A DNA stretch of 64,000 nucleotides from Litsea cubeba (GCA_012931725.1 CM022946.1:73360267-73424266), one strand, 5' to 3'; positions 22,555-36,404 are shown, numbered from the stretch's first letter. Translations and numbers: made by a program. Notes: generated by a model not told the origin, from the letters alone.

Positions 22555-24613
22555 GCCTTCAAGCATGGTGAAACGCTTTGGAGGTTTACAGGATGGGAGG
22601 AACGCATGGGCTTTATATAGTGCTGAGACACTACTGCCATGATTTCTTATCCTGTTTGTCGACTTCCCGAACTGCCAGCTTCACGAAGTGGTTCGCGGAG
22701 AGCTTTTCGGCATATCGGGGGCTTTCCAAGGAGCTTGATGTGAAGCTGTCATCTGAAAATGGCCTTGGAAAGTCGGATGGCGTCTGGCGAGAGGAAGTTT
22801 GAGCCTTCCTTTCTGGAGAGAAGCACAAGATAGGCTTTCTCGGTGACCAGGGCGTCATTGGTTCTGAAGCTATTCGAGAAATACTTGATGAGGCTTTAGA
22901 GCAGCTAGAACAGGAGGAAGCTGAACTTGATGCTTGGATGCAAGCAGCATAGAGGCAAGCTTCCGTGGAGTCTACTGGCAAAAGTAAACCATCCAGTGAG
23001 GAGTCAAGTGGGAAACCTGACTCTGAGAGCGGGGAGGTTCTTCTAGGAGGCGAGCCCGTAGGAGTAGGAGGAAGAGGAGTCATCATCGCAGCAAGGGGCA
23101 ACATGAAGGTTCTCCTGACATAGAAGTTCCTCTTACTATCAATGAGGAGGTGCCAGGGAATGCTGACGAGCCTCCAGAAAAGAGAAGCCGAGAAGAAGAG
23201 ACCGTCGGTGAAGGTATGATTCTTCATTTTTCTCTTTCTATTTCTTTTCATGGTATTTTTCCATGTTCTAATTTGCTTTCTCCCCCTGCTGCTCTTTTTT
23301 TTTAGCAGAGGATTTAGACTTGGCTGACGCCTGAGGTTCCTGCCGATGAGGCGGTGACGGATCCTGTTGCGGCACCAGAAGAAGAACGGAGGGACCCTGG
23401 AGTGATTCCAGAATCTCCAACTAATATGACTTATTTTGCTTTCTATTTTTTTCGTTTGTGACTTGGTTTGCTAACATTTTTCTTATCAGCTGACTTGCCA
23501 CAGGATTCCGATGACTTTGAACCATCGATGGACGTAAATGTTGACGATGCTTCCGATGATTTCATTGAGGAAGAGAGTGTTCCACCAGTCGTCGAAGAAG
23601 GTATTTTGTAGTAATAACCCTGATAGTGATTTTCAAACAGGATCATATTCATACCTTTTTGTGTTTCTTTGGCAGGTATTGAAGTGGCAGAGGAGAGTCC
23701 ATCGCTTCCTTTAGAACCAGAGCAAGGGATGCTAGAGGTTGATCCAGAGGTAGAGACTCCTGTAATCAATTCTGACACTGTTGAGGAGGTACCTCGTGCG
23801 GAGATTCCTTCCACAGCAGCTCCAACTGGAAAGAGTTCTTTTGTTCCTCTTCCAACGGGGCATGATATGAGCAGTCGATCGACGGAGCGGGGTGAATCTT
23901 CAGCTGGGCCATCTCTTCTTTTTGCGAAAAAGGTGGTGGTGCGGGTTCTGAGCTCTTGGATTGAGACTCTCCTTGCTGGACACTTGAATGCTGGATTTAG
24001 CATGATCCAGCATGTGCAGTAGATTCTCGGTGATGCCGAAGAGGCTGGTCTGGATGTCACAGGTGCCAGGGCGATCGTTGATGGGATCATTGCACTGGGT
24101 GACAAGTGGTTTGAGACCGTGGGTTTTGCTGACGACCAGTTCTTCAAGGAGATGTTCCTGGACCCTGCTGATAAGGCTAAGTCTGACCTAAATGAGGCTA
24201 CACAAAGCAGGAAGCAGATAGTCCGAGAGAAGAACTTAGAAGAGCTAGCCATCATTGGGCTGACACATGAACTTAACATCCTTGATAGGGAGGTCGATGA
24301 GGCCAGGAAACGTATTGAGCATTTAAAAGCACAAGTCGCTGCCAAGTGGGCAACTATAACAGAGGCTCGCGACAGGGAGAGTGCTCTGATTTGCCGGGTT
24401 GCAGATGCTGATCGAGTCCTTGAAAGAAAGTTTCAAGAGGACAAACAATGGCAAAATGCTCGGGATAAGCTTCCCGGTGTGAAAGAAGGGTTACAGCCTT
24501 CTCCAGCATCTCATGGCAAGTTCCTGAAAAAGCGTGCCCTGGAAACTCTAACGGCTGAGGCCAAAAGTTTACTTGAGGAGCTAAAATTTTGGCTAGAGAC
24601 CATTTTTGGCTGA
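22555..24613 (+). pseudogene. Antisense-gene remnant of element C (plant-mobile-domain gene, 3' exons)
   Basis: By comparison with A, the exons are 22555-23213 (exon 2 truncated by the A insertion), 23309-~23420, 23490-23600 and 23676-24613. Most GT-AG borders are conserved: GAAG|GTATGATT at 23213, TTTAGCAG| at 23308, TTATCAG| at 23489, GAAG|GTATTTTG at 23600 and TTTGGCAG| at 23675. The donor after exon 3 has changed from GT to AT (CCAACTAATATG). Stops are present (e.g. TGA near 22801 for TGG in A, TAG near 22950 and 24020). It encodes the basic KKRARR-like patch, acidic linker and coiled coil ('DEARKRIEHLKAQVAAK'). Confidence 0.8.
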
Positions 24614-26157
24614 GCTCCTAATTTTAGTAGCAGAAACTATCCTTCTTCTTTTTTTTTGGTACCACATGTGTTTTTTGGTACTCTCTTTTTTTTGTAGTGC
24701 TTGTGAATACTTTCTTCTTTTTTTTGGTACCGCATGTATTTTTTGGTACTCTTTTTTTGTAGTGCTTGTGAACACTTTTTTTTTTTTCTGGTACCACATG
24801 TATTTTTTTTGTACTCTTTTTTTTTTGTTTTCCCTACGCTCACTTAAATCTTTTTGTGATGAAAGCAATTGCTAAATGGGATGCTTTTTTTTTTGTTTTC
24901 CCTACGCTCACTTAAATCTTTTTGTGATGAAAGTAATTGCTAAATGGGATGCATTTTTTTTGCTTTCCCTACGCTCACTTAAATCTTTTGTGATGAAAGC
25001 AATTGCTAAATGGGATTTGATCAAAAGCTTGTCATTTTGTGAAAATCTTTTGTCAAATGATTGTTTTGGCATGGGAGCAAGATTTTGTTTGTGGCATGGA
25101 AGCCGGTTTTGGCATGAGAGCCAATTTTGTGGCATTGATAGCCGAGTTTCTTGAAAGCCAAGTTTTTGGTTTGTGGCATTGATAGCTGGTTTTGTTTTGT
25201 GGCATTGATAGCCGGTTTGTGGCATTTATAGCCGATTTTGGTGGCATTTATAGCCGATTTGGTTTTCAAAAATGCAAGTATCGACTAAAAGTCGCATCCC
25301 TGCTGAATGGTCTTGCAAGTATCGATGGAATGTCGCATCCTTGCTCATTCGGTTGCGAGTATCGAAGGAATGTCGGATCCTCGCGGATTTGGGTGCAAGT
25401 ATCGATGGAATGTCGCTTCCTTGCTTTTCAAAAATTTTAGTTTTGCGGGTACTGACTTAATGTCGTTTCCCCATGATTTTTGAAATTTGCGGTTTTCTCG
25501 AACCTTTGGGTTATGGATATCAACTGCAATGTTTCATCTCCATGATTTCTTGGTTTTTTTTTTTTTAACCTTTGAAATTTGGGTTATGGATATCAACTGA
25601 AATGTTGCGTCTCCACGGTTTTTAGGTTTTTTCGAACCTTTGAAATTTGGGTTGTGGATATCAAATGAAATGTTGCATCTCAACGGTTTTGGATTTTGCA
25701 AGTATCGACGAAATGTCGCTTCCCTGCGATTTTGGAAGTGTCGAACGTGGTTCGCATGCTTCCGATTTGTGCGAGTATCGACTAAGCATCGCTTCCCCAT
25801 GGTTTTTGAAAAACCTTTTTTTTTTGTTTAAAGACACGAGGGTCATGAATTTTGACCTAAACCCATTTTGGCGGTAAAAGCCAAGGTGGACTAGGGTGGA
25901 AATCCATGAATCCGGATTTTATTTCAAACCATGAATTTTGGGTTCAAGGATTGAAAATTTTGGTCAAGTTAGGGAAAGGTTCCTAAACTTGGAAATTTTT
26001 TTTTTTAACAATGAAACGATGAAAGTAAGCATTGTTTAAATTTCTAGAAATTTCAACATTTGATATGAAAATTCTAAAAAGAGTGGGTTTGACGAGCGTG
26101 TACCTGGAAACCGGTTTTGGCCGTACAGGCATTGCTCTTACCTAGTTGGGTAAGTCT
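24614..26157. repeat. Spacer between antisense gene and pol in element C
   Basis: No gene is supported. Repeats match those of A in reverse orientation: three copies of 'CCCTACGCTCACTTAAATC' (24830-25020), 'TGGCATTGATAGCCGG' units (25080-25260), and a short array of the ~40-bp 'GTATCGATGGAATGTCGCAT' unit (25270-25430), with fewer copies than in A. Two copies of 'GTTATGGATATCAACTG' lie at 25505-25605. Confidence 0.75.
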
Positions 26158-27300
26158 TCAAGGGTAGTACCGCTTTAAGAACTTGTCGTTGATGGGCAGC
26201 ATACATATATCACCCTCCATGTTTAGGAGTGCATATGCGCCGTTGGAGAAAACCTTGTCGATGACGTAGGGTCCCTCCCATTTTGGATCAAATTTGCCTT
26301 TGGACTTGTGAGCGAAGACCATTGGTCTTTTTACCGCAAGAACCAAGTCACCCTTTTTGTAGGCGCGTTGCCTGACCTTTTTGTCGAAAGATCCTGCCAT
26401 GCGTGCTTGGTAAAGTTCAATGCTTTGTCGAGCATCGAGCCGTCTCTCATCGAGATTGTCCAGCTCATGGAGTCGCAATTTGACATTGCTTTCTTGAGTC
26501 ATGTCATTTTGCAAGGATACTCTCAAGGAAGGAATTTGTACTTCCAAGGGTATGACAGCTTCGCATCCATAGACTAAGGAGAATGGAGTGCTATGGGTTG
26601 GTCCTCGAACGGTGGTTCGATAGGCCCACAAAGCTTCAGACAGTTTGTCGCTCCAGTCTCTTTTGTGACTAGAGACCATTTTTTTTAGGATTTTGTAGAG
26701 TGTCTTATTGAAAGCTTCTGCTAATCCGTTTGCTGCCAGATTGTATGGAGTCAAATGACAGCTTTGGATTTTGTATTTGTTGCAGAACCTGTAGAATCGA
26801 TGATCCCGGAATTGTGGTTCGTTATCATGGACTAATCTTTTAGGTATGTCGAAATGACAAATGATGTTGGTGCGCAGGAACTGAAGGACTGATGAGGTCT
26901 TCATTTCGTTAAGCGCAAATGCTTCTGACCACTTGGAGAAATAATCCGTAGCGGCGAAGATGAAGCGATGACCTTTGGTCGAAAGGGGAGAAATAGGACC
27001 TATGATGTCCATACCCCAGGCTTCGAAAGGCCATGAAATCGCTGTAGGTTGTAGCCATTCTAGAGGCATGTGAACATAATCTCCGTGAACTTGGCATTGT
27101 TGGCAGCGCTTAGCAAATTGCATTGCGTCAGCTACCATGGTAGGCCAGTAATAACCTAACCTTTTTATCTAATCATAAAGCTTGGGACCAACCTGATGAG
27201 CTCCGCAAAGACCAGCATGAACTTCTTTGAGTGTTTCTTCAGCTTCTTGTTGTGACAAGCAGCGTAGAAGTACTCTGTTGAAGGGTTACCTGTAAAGGGT
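26158..27300 (-). pseudogene. Integrase of element C
   Basis: The core is continuous over 326 residues: 'YYWPTMVADAMQFAKRCQQC' (zinc finger), 'EAWGMDIIGPISPLSTKGHR' (first Asp), 'LVHDNEPQFRDH' (second Asp, with NEPQF where A has NGPQF), 'NGLAEAFNKTLYKIL' (Glu), and an intact C-terminal tail ending 'DKFLKRYYP'. The upstream half of the zinc finger is in the same strand but interrupted by a stop at about 27169 ('RLG YYW' preceded by TAG). Confidence 0.82.
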
Positions 27301-27492
27301 TTTTAAAGGAATATCCAAATGAAAGCTTGGGGTTCGCCTTTGGATGCTTACCCGTTCTTTTGGGTCTTCAGGTAGGATTCCGAACATGGTGTAATCAATG
27401 AACGGATCCCTCCAATCGCCGATTGAAGGTTGAAGGATTGAAATCCGACTTCCAACCACTTGGTGGCATTCAGCAACTACTTGGTGTGTGTG

Positions 27493-29037
27493 TTAAGAGG
27501 AGGAAGGATTCTTCTTTCGCACACTGTTATTTGCATGTTTTCCCCTTCCTTGGATTGCCATAGATGCGGCAAGTCCAGCTAGGGCATCTGCACGTATGTT
27601 TTCACCTCTACGAATGTGGGTGATGTGACAGATGTCAAACTTTTGCAGAAGCGATTGTGCCTTGTTGTAGTAAGGCAGCAGATCAGGCTTCCTGACTTGA
27701 AATTTCTGATTCATCTGGTTGACGATCAGTTGACAGTCTCCAAAGACTTCCAGCATGGTGATACCGGATTCGATGGCGAGTTCCAATCCTAGGATCAGAG
27801 CTTGATATTCAGCTGCATTGTTTGTGCATGGTTCGAGTAGCGAGAAAGCGTGTGGAATCATGTATTTGTCGGGGCTAGCAAAGAGGATGCCAACTCCCGA
27901 GATCAGCTGTCTTTTTTCATTTGTCCTAGTTGCACCGTCAAAGTACATGTCCCAGGAGGCACTTTGTGAGAAAGTCTCCACATTGTAGACTGGTTCGTCT
28001 GGGAGATCATCTCTGAGTGGGGAATCTTTAGGCAATGGATGCTCTGCGAGGAAGTCCGCTAGAGCTTGCCCTTTGATTGCCTTTTGTGGTACATACCTAA
28101 CATCAAATTGTGACAGAAGGATGGACTATTTTGCCAGTCGAGCATTGAGAGAACCTACCTTTGTGACAAGGACCTTCAAGAGGTTGACCCTTTAGACCAG
28201 GTAGACTATGTTGGAAAGCAAGTAGTGATGCAGCTTTTGTACGGCGAACATCACTGCAAGACATTCTTTTTCGACTGGAGAGTAGCGATGCTCTGCACCT
28301 ACTAGCATGTGGCTGAGCTAATATAGAGCAGCTTCTTTTCTTTGATCATTTTCTTGCGCAAGCAGAGCTCCTAAAGAGTGATCAAGGGCTCTTGTGTACA
28401 AGATGAATGGTTTTCCAGTGGTAGGAGTAGCTAACACTGGAGGTTTTGTCAGGTATGACTTGATATCTTGGAAAGCAGCTTCGCAGTCAGCATCCCAGAC
28501 AGAATTTACACCTTTTTTCATCAACCGGGAGAATGGACGGCATTTCCTCGAAAGATTGGAGATGAACCGTCTGATGTAGGCCAATCTCCCTTGAAGCCCT
28601 TTGAGTTCTCTCAAGGTTCTTGGAGAGGTAATTTCTAGAATGGCTATGACTTTTATGGGGTCAAGCTCTATTCCAGCTTTTGGAACTAGGAATCCGAGGA
28701 ACTTACCCGACGAGACGCCGGAGAAGCATTTCAAAGGATTCATTCGCAGTTTGTGTTTGCGAAGCCGGAGGAAGACTTCTCGAAGGTCTTCGATATGATC
28801 TTCTTTTCTTTTGCTTTTGACGGCGAGGTCATCAACGTAACATTCAACCGTCTTGTGCTGCAGATCTTGGATTATCTTCATCATAGCCCTTTGATATGTG
28901 GCACCAGCATTTTTCAGACCAAATGGCATGACAGTGTAACAATACACGCCAAATGGGGTCCGAAAAGATGTATGTTTTTCATCTTCAGGATGCATCTTTA
29001 TCTGATTGTAGCCAGAGAAACCATCCATGAATGTCAT
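27493..29037 (-). pseudogene. RT catalytic half, connection and dual RNase H of element C
   Basis: RT (29037 downward) reads 'MTFMDGFSGYNQIKMHPEDE', 'VMPFGLKNAGATY' and an intact 'ECYVDDLAVKSKRKEDH', which A lacks. The connection region is 'VWDADCEAAFQDIKSYLTK', and the stop after 'RKEAALY' (28318, TAG) interrupts it. The second RNase H ('SWDMYFDGATRTNEKRQLIS', 'LEVFGDCQLIVNQMNQKF') lies at 28035-27493 and ends in a frameshift. It has the complete Tat-type layout but several breaks. Confidence 0.83.
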
Positions 29038-31377
29038 TCGCTCAAATCCACAGTATTATCAATCATTACCTCTGGTATGGGGAGCGGAAATTCATCTTTA
29101 GGGCATGCGCCATTCAGGTCTCTATAGTCAATACAGACCCTGATCTGCCCGTTTTTCTTCATCACGGGGACAATGTTGGCCAACCATTTAGGATGTTGTT
29201 CCTCACGGATGAAGCCGACGCTTTTGAGTTTTTGAACTTCTTGTTCAATTTCATCCTTCACATCTGGACGGAATCTTCTTTGGCCCTGCTTGACAGGCTT
29301 GATGTCTTCTTGAAGATTGAGTTTATGGACCGCTATTTTGGGGTCTAAACCAGGCATTTCAGCATAAGACCATGCAAAGCAATCAACGAACTCATGAAGG
29401 AAGGCGATATACTCGGGTAACTCATCATCCTTTATATTCTTGCTTATGAATACAGGACGTGGGTTATCTGGTGTTCCCAAGTCTATCTTTTGAACAGGAT
29501 CTTCTGTTGGAAGGTTCGAAAGTGGTTCCTCCACAATATTTTCAGAGGCTTCCAGCTCAACGAAACCTTCTAGGGTTTCAAGGGCATTTCCAGACCAAGG
29601 TTTCGTTCCTTTCCATGGGTCTTCTTGATCGGCAGTTTTCCCAAGGCTTGTTATGAGATGATCACAATCGCCTGTTGAAACCGTGTCGAAGTAGGCTACT
29701 TCTTTTGGAGATGAAGGTTCTTCTGGGTCAGAAGACCACACGTCTATGCCATCGGACAATTCTTCTTCATCGTCGGAGAAATCGTACCAATTGGATGAGC
29801 TTCCTAGATCTTTGTCAGGTGACTCATCAAAGAGATATCCAGGGAGATCGATGTCTTCATGGACTTGAGATGTTGAGGCTTGGTCGGTAAGTCGACTTTT
29901 AAGCCTTTGTGTCAACTGTCTCAGAGGAGTGTCGGGATCATACCCTAACCCATGTGCAGACTTTTCTACATGGTCATAGAGTCTCCAATCTTCCAGCTGG
30001 CTTTTGGTCAAGACGGGCCCCAATGGTGTGAGAATACCGCGTCCTTCTCCCAAACCGACTGGGTTTTGAGCGTCATAGCCCATTTTCTTCATAATAGCTT
30101 GTGCCACAGAACTATATAAGGATAGTTAATGCATATCTTCATTTTGGAAAGGTTCAAGCACGGAGTTTGATGAAGAAGCATCTTTATCTGATTGTAGGCA
30201 GAGAAACCATCCATGAATGTCATTCGCTCAAATCCACAGGTATTATCGATCATTACCTCTGGTATGGGGAGCGGAAATTCACCTTTAGGGCATGCGCCAT
30301 TCAGGTCTCTATAGTCAATACAGACCCTGATCTGCCCGTTCTTCTTTGTCACGGGGACAATGTTGGCCAACCATTCAGGATGTTGTTCCTCACGGATGAA
30401 GCCGACGCTTTTGAGTTTTTGAACTTCTTGTTCAATTTTATCCATCACATCTGGACGGAATGTTCTTTGGCCTTGCTTGACAGGCTTGATGTCTTCTTGA
30501 AGATTGAGTTTGTGAACTGCTATTTTGGGGTCTAAGCCAGGCATTTCAGCGTAAGACCATGCAAAGCAATCAACGAACTCACGAAGAAAGGCGATATACT
30601 CGGGTAACTCATCATCCTTTATATTCTTGCTTATGAATACAGGACGTGGGTTATCTGGTGTTCCCAAGTCTATCTTTTGTACAGGATCTTCTGTTGGAAG
30701 GTTCGAAGTTGGTTCCTCCACAATATTTTCGGAGGCTTCCAGCTCAACGAAACCTTCTGGGTTTTCAAAGGCATTTCCAGACCAAGGTTTTGTTCCTTTC
30801 CACGGGTCTTCTTGATCGGTGATTTTCCCAAGGCTTGCTATGAGATGATCCCAATCGCCTGTTGAAACCGGGTCAAAGTAGGCTACTTCTTTTGGAGATG
30901 AGGGTTCTTCTGGGTCAGAAGACCACACGTCTGTTCCATCGGACAACTCCTCTTCATTTTCGGAAAAAATCGTGCCAATTGGATGAGCTTCCTGGATCTT
31001 TGTCAGGTGACTCATTAAAAAGATATCCAGGGAGATCGATGTCTTCATGGACTTGAGAAGTTGAGGCTTGGTCAGTATATTGACTTTTAAGCCTTTGTGT
31101 CAACTGTCTCAAGGGAGTGTCGGGATCATACTCTAACCCGTGTGAAGACTTTTCTACATAGCCTTAGATTCTCCAATCTTCCAGCTGGCTTTTGGTCAAG
31201 ACGGGCCCCAATGGCGTGAGAATACCGCGTCCTTCTCCCAAACCGACTGGGTTTTGAGCGTCATAGCCCATTTTCTTCATAATAGCTTGTGCCACAGAAC
31301 TATATAAGGATAGTTAATGCATATCTTCATTTTGGAAAGGTTCAAGCACGGAGTTTGATGAAGAAGCATCCGATCTA
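28990..31377 (-). repeat. Tandem duplication inside C pol (2 x ~1,194 bp)
   Basis: 28990-30183 and 30184-31377 are direct copies covering the end of the protease linker, the G-patch-like segment and the first half of RT. The junction at about 30180 shares GCATC with both parental sites ('GATGCATCTTTATC' and 'GAAGCATCCGATC'). The copies are not identical: the outer one matches element A more closely ('STGDWDHLIASLGKITDQED' against 'STGDCDHLITSLGKTADQED' in the inner one). Confidence 0.85.
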
Positions 31378-32428
31378 TCGAAGAAGATCAGTTTTTCCTT
31401 TGCTGAAGTTGCTGGAACAACGAAGGAAGCTGACGTAGGATCTTCTATTTCAAAAGTTGTCTCCATTGGAGTAAGAGCAGGCTGAACTTGTTGAGTATCA
31501 GCTTGGCTTGACGATGTGTCGTCTTCTCGCTCTGAATCTGAATCCCTATCTTGCAAGATAGACACGAAAGAGATAACAAATTTGCCCCCAGACTTTTGTT
31601 TTGCCTTCATCACTTTAGTTGTGATGACCAAAGGCTTTGAAGGTTTGAGGGAGATGATGAAGGGAGTTTGAATGCTCTCTTCGATTTACCGGATGATTTG
31701 TTTTCTTCCGGTGATTGTTGAGGAGCCTTACCTTTATCTTTCTGGAGATTTTTGGCAAAGGGTGCTGTGTGCTTCTCCTCTTCTTCCTTTTCACCTTCAT
31801 ACATCTGTGAGTCTGCGAAGTGGACTTCTTTACCTTTGAAGGCTTTTCTGTCCACAAAGACTCGATGTATCATGCCGTCGTCGCCAACAAACTTGATGCA
31901 CTGATGTAGAGTTAAAGGGACAACACCATTCTCGTGGATCCAGGGGCGTCCGAGAAGGATGTTGTAGCATGAAGGGGTTTTTATTGCATACACAGTGACC
32001 TCAGAGATAAGATCACCGGTCTGCAACTTGAACCTTATTTTGCCGATAGGCCTTTGAGTACTCCCATCGTATCCAAAGATAGATACAGATGTGTGGCTCA
32101 GCTTGCTGGGTGGGATGCCCAACTCTTCGAGAGCCAAAGTGGAGATGAGGTTGAGTGTAGAACCCAGGTCGATCTGAACTCTGTGCATAGGCATTTCCTT
32201 GATGTACCCTGTGAAGTACAGGGGTCGGTTATGCCTTGTTTCTCCAAGTAGAAGGTCTTCCTTTGTGAAGGCGATGGTTGCACTGGCTGCTTTTTGAACC
32301 GAGAGGCATTCAATCCATGATCCCTCAGTTTTCTTCTTTTCTCCCTTTGAGGAAGCTTCTGAGTTTTTGACCTCGGTAGTCCATTTCAATTTGGAGGACT
32401 TGCGGGGCATGTTTGTCGACATCCTCAT
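31378..32428 (-). pseudogene. Protease and linker of element C
   Basis: Frame 32428-31610 contains the retropepsin motif 'VQIDLGSTLNLIS' and 'CYNILLGRPWIHENGVVPL', preceded by 'EASSKGEKKKTEGSWIECLS'. A frameshift near 31620 moves the linker ('KQKSGGKFVISFVSILQD', S/D/E-rich) into another frame (31631-31314). The duplicated segment follows. Confidence 0.82.
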
Positions 32429-35400
32429 TTAGCTTTCGTAACTCTGAAATGAGATTATTACGAGTGTGCGGAGACATTCGCAATAAATCTAGGATGTGCA
32501 GACGTGCAGGTATGTGCTTAATGTGTTCAATTAAGTCATACTTGAAATCCTCCTTAGGGCCAAAATGTTCATCATTGTTGCCACTAGGGGCGCTTACAAC
32601 ATCTTTTCCCGAAGGATTTACATATGTAAAGGAAGATTGGTTGTAATTTTTGTGGTAGTCCCGGCCATAGCGAGTGCCTCTACCAACTTCGAGAGCTTCT
32701 TGAGAAGGGTCTTCATTTGGAAGATTGTCTTCAGGATCAAGAGGCTGTCATTTTTCATTTGCTGAGGATGTATCTACAGCAGAGTTACCATCCTCAGTGA
32801 TTGTGTTGCACGGAGCATTTTCCGGGAACAAGTCCTGAACAGCATCCATTAACCTTTCTTCTTCGTTGACCAATTCATCGTCCCAAGCATCAATAGCTGG
32901 GGATTCTTCAGTCAGGAAGGGTGTGAACTTTGAAGTCACGGTCTCAGGAGAAGAAACTTGAGAGGGTGTCGTCTCAGTGAAAGTCATGTGAGATGAGGTG
33001 GCTCCAGAAGATACATTGCTAGGAGTCGTCGGAGTGTAAGTGATCTCATCAGATGATGCTTCGGAAGAGCTATAATTTTGAATTATCACATTACAGAAAG
33101 CTCTGATAGGAGACGTTGCCTAATCGGAGTAAGACTCATCCTCGGATGTAAGAGGATCGTCTATCCAGCAATTTTCTCCATTTTCAGGAGTTAAGGGAGG
33201 ATGTGCCTGATGGTCTTCAGGGACTTCAGGCTCTGGATTGCGAGGAAGCTCGTTGACGCAGTCTTGCTCTTCTTCTAGAGTGAGATGCTACAAGATCCTT
33301 GCATATTCTTCAAGATCAGGCACGGGAGCCAAATCTTCTTCTTCATCAACTCTTTGTGGCTCAACATAGTTGATTTCCATTGGAGCAATCATGGATGCTG
33401 GTTCAACAGCATTTTCTTGTACAACCTCTTGATCTATTTCATCATCAGACCAGGATCATTGTGGCGGTAGGGGGTTATACCAGATTACTGGCATAAGATG
33501 AGTCTCAGGAACCCGTTCTTCATCGGAGAGATATTCTCCCGTTTCAAGGGATTCCTCTCACTTGTTGGTGTAGCTGGATTCGAATCCATCATCGGTGTCA
33601 CTGGACTAGTATCCATCAATGGAGAATCCAACTACCAAATTGCAAGAGTATGATGCCCCATGCGTGGCTTCTTTGAATTGAGGTGGCATGAAATCACTGA
33701 GAGTGAATTTTCTTACCCCCTTTGAAGTTTCTGGAAGTGACGTTTTTGTTGCCTCCAGTGAAGCGGTAGAGGAAGCCTCTGCCTTTTCTCAGACTTCTTG
33801 TTTTGGCTGACTCTTCTCTCACCGTTTGAGCTTGAGGAGATGTTTCCTAGCCTGCCTTCGTTGTTGAGCTGTAGGCTTTATTTTCACGACCTCCCAGTTT
33901 TCATTTTCCTGGAGATCAGGATGTACCCATATAGGTTGTCCGTCTGGTGTCGGGTAAGGAACCAGTTCCTCAGACGCTTGGATTGAGTTTATCACCTTGA
34001 AGGAAGTAGTGATCTTCTTCTTCGGTGATCTTGATATTTGTCCACATGTCACCATGTTGACGGAGGCAGACCCATAGTTTTTGTCAAAGGTGATGACTTC
34101 GTTTTTCCACATCTCGTTTATTTTCTCCCTCACAACGAAGCATTGGTTGAGAGGATGCGAGATCATCTGGTGGTATGGATAGTACCGAGGATCGTTGGTT
34201 TTGCCAACATCACTCGGTCTTTTGAGTTCATGCAAAGTGAGCTTGCTGTTCGCCACAAGAGCCCCGAAAATTTCATCAACATCTTCATCGAACAGGTATT
34301 TCTTTTCTACTCGCTCCTTGAAGGCATCAGAGAGTTCAGGTCTCTTACCAGCAGCCTTGTTTTCAGCTTTCTTTAGTGGCTGAGGAGCTGATTGGTTTGC
34401 ACATTGAGGACCTCTTTTTTCTTTTGTTTCGAGGTTGCAATGGCAGTTGGCTCTTTTCTAGATGATTTTTTACCGTTGAGGTCTTTAATCACCGTTTCAG
34501 CTTCCATAGAAGCTTCTAGGAGTTCTCCTAGGTTCTTTGATTTGTTGCCGATGATCATAGAGTAGATTCTAGCTCTCATGTTGTTTCGGCAGATGTCGAC
34601 TAACGACGCTTGTGGCAATGCATCAGAGCATTTGTATGCCATTGCTTTCCACTTGTGAATGAAGTCATATGTTGACTCATTCTCCCCCTGTTTTAGGCTG
34701 CACAGCTGAGCCATAGTAGCGGGATGATCCTCACCTTTGAAGTGAGTCAGGAAGCGTGTCTTTAGCATGACCCAATTTTTTATGGAGTCCTCCAGCAGAG
34801 TGGAGTACCAGTCGAAGGCCGTACCTTTTAGGGTACTTGCAAAGAGGTGGATCTTGAGTGCATCTTGATCCGCGATAGCTCCCGTCATGATCTTGAAGTG
34901 GATGACGTGCTGTCTGGCTGATCCTTTCCCCGTATATGTTTGGAGAGTAGGATGCTTGAATTTTGTAGGGAACGGGACCGAGACCATCCATAAGGGATAT
35001 GGTGACTTGATCCCATGCTCCTTGAGTATATCCTCTTCTTTTGCTTTTGCGAGGATACTATCTGCGTCCTTTTTTGTAAGGGCACGTGACTCATTTTCTT
35101 CCCCATTTACCTCATCGTCTTGATGATTTGGAGGAGGTTCATTGTTCACATGAATTTGGAAGGCGAGGAGAAGGTTTTCGATCAGAGTTTCAATCCTCTG
35201 TTGACCTTGTTCCAACTACTAGATGCGTGTGATCACATCATCTTGAGGTGGATTGCGAGGTGGTGGCTCAGAATTTGTAGCCAGGACGTTTATCCCTCAG
35301 GATTCGAACGAAGAAACCATCCTGGTGACTGAGCTGGGGCTCATTCTTTTTTATGAAGAACTTGAGGAAGGATCACTCTGCTATCCTTTGCTTGATGGAG

Positions 35401-36404
35401 CAGGGGATTCTTCTGAGTGTCTTCTTGTCCTGGAGACGCCGCGGGTCACCGGACGTCGGACATGGATTTTGGATGCTGACTTTTGGCATCTTCTGGTTTT
35501 TCCAACCATATGGATAGCAGCAACTTGGTTGGGTGTTTCTAATTCGACCCATTTGGGAGAGACTTGAAGCATAGGAGGCTGGGTCCTTTGCTTCTCTAGT
35601 CTCTTTTATTGATACGACGCGCAGCGGCATATACGACGAGCAATTTGAGCTTCGGTCAACTCTGGCTAGGCTTTGACGATGAAGGATGTGCTCCCTCGAG
35701 TGCAGCAGCCGAGCCTGTCTTCTTTGTAGCTGGGCAAGGACAGGATGCGAACCCGGTCCTTCGCCTGTTGCAGTGAAGCTTTGAATTTTTCGAGTTCGGC
35801 CCCTGTAGATATGAAGGGTCGAACCGAAGGATTGTAGGCCTTAGCAGGTCCTTGCAGAGGCCTTGTGATGCATGACTTGATTTTGGGCTTGTAAGAACAA
35901 GCCGGCTCATGCTGGGTTGACTTGGGAGTCAGGGTGGAGATGGGTCTCTCCTCTTTCATGTAAGCAAGAGGGTAGAACTGGTTCTCCTTGAGTGGGGCCA
36001 GGTATGCTGGCTTAGTGGATATTTGGGACCTTCTTTGTTTTGGTGAAGGTCTTGGGGACCAAGTCTTTGGATAGACCTGGTCGTTTGCGGGTCGAGGCTT
36101 CATGGGGGTGCCATGGGCTTCGGGCCTTTAGATGCTCGCCTTTGGTGTCATGGTAGTGACACTTTGAGAGGCGACCTTCTGCTTCTTGGAAGGAGCAGTT
36201 TGTTATTCGGGAAGTGGGAATGGTCCCAGCATCCCAAAGGCAATAGTCCGGGAAGTCGAGGTCGACCCGGAGTTCAGAGAGTTGTCCGAGGGAGTTGACG
36301 CTTCGGTAGCTGATGGGGCGCTTGTAGGTGCGCGTGGTTTACTTCTGTTGAAGCATGAGTTGGTGCTTGCTCTCATCGAAATTAATGGTAAGCGATGCTG
36401 CCAT
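32429..36404 (-). pseudogene. gag: Gag and acidic linker of element C
   Basis: The start is ATG at 36404-36402, in the same context as B and D. The N-terminal third is broken into pieces (36103-35666, 35572-35381) by stops and indels. The gag domain is at 35215-34373 ('FDWYSTLLEDSIKNWVMLK', 'FLTHFKGEDHPATMAQ'). The zinc-knuckle-like 'YPYHQMISHPLNQC' at about 34180 has lost its first Cys (CPYH in A becomes YPYH), and the acidic linker 33089-32748 carries further stops. This copy is clearly decayed. Confidence 0.83.
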
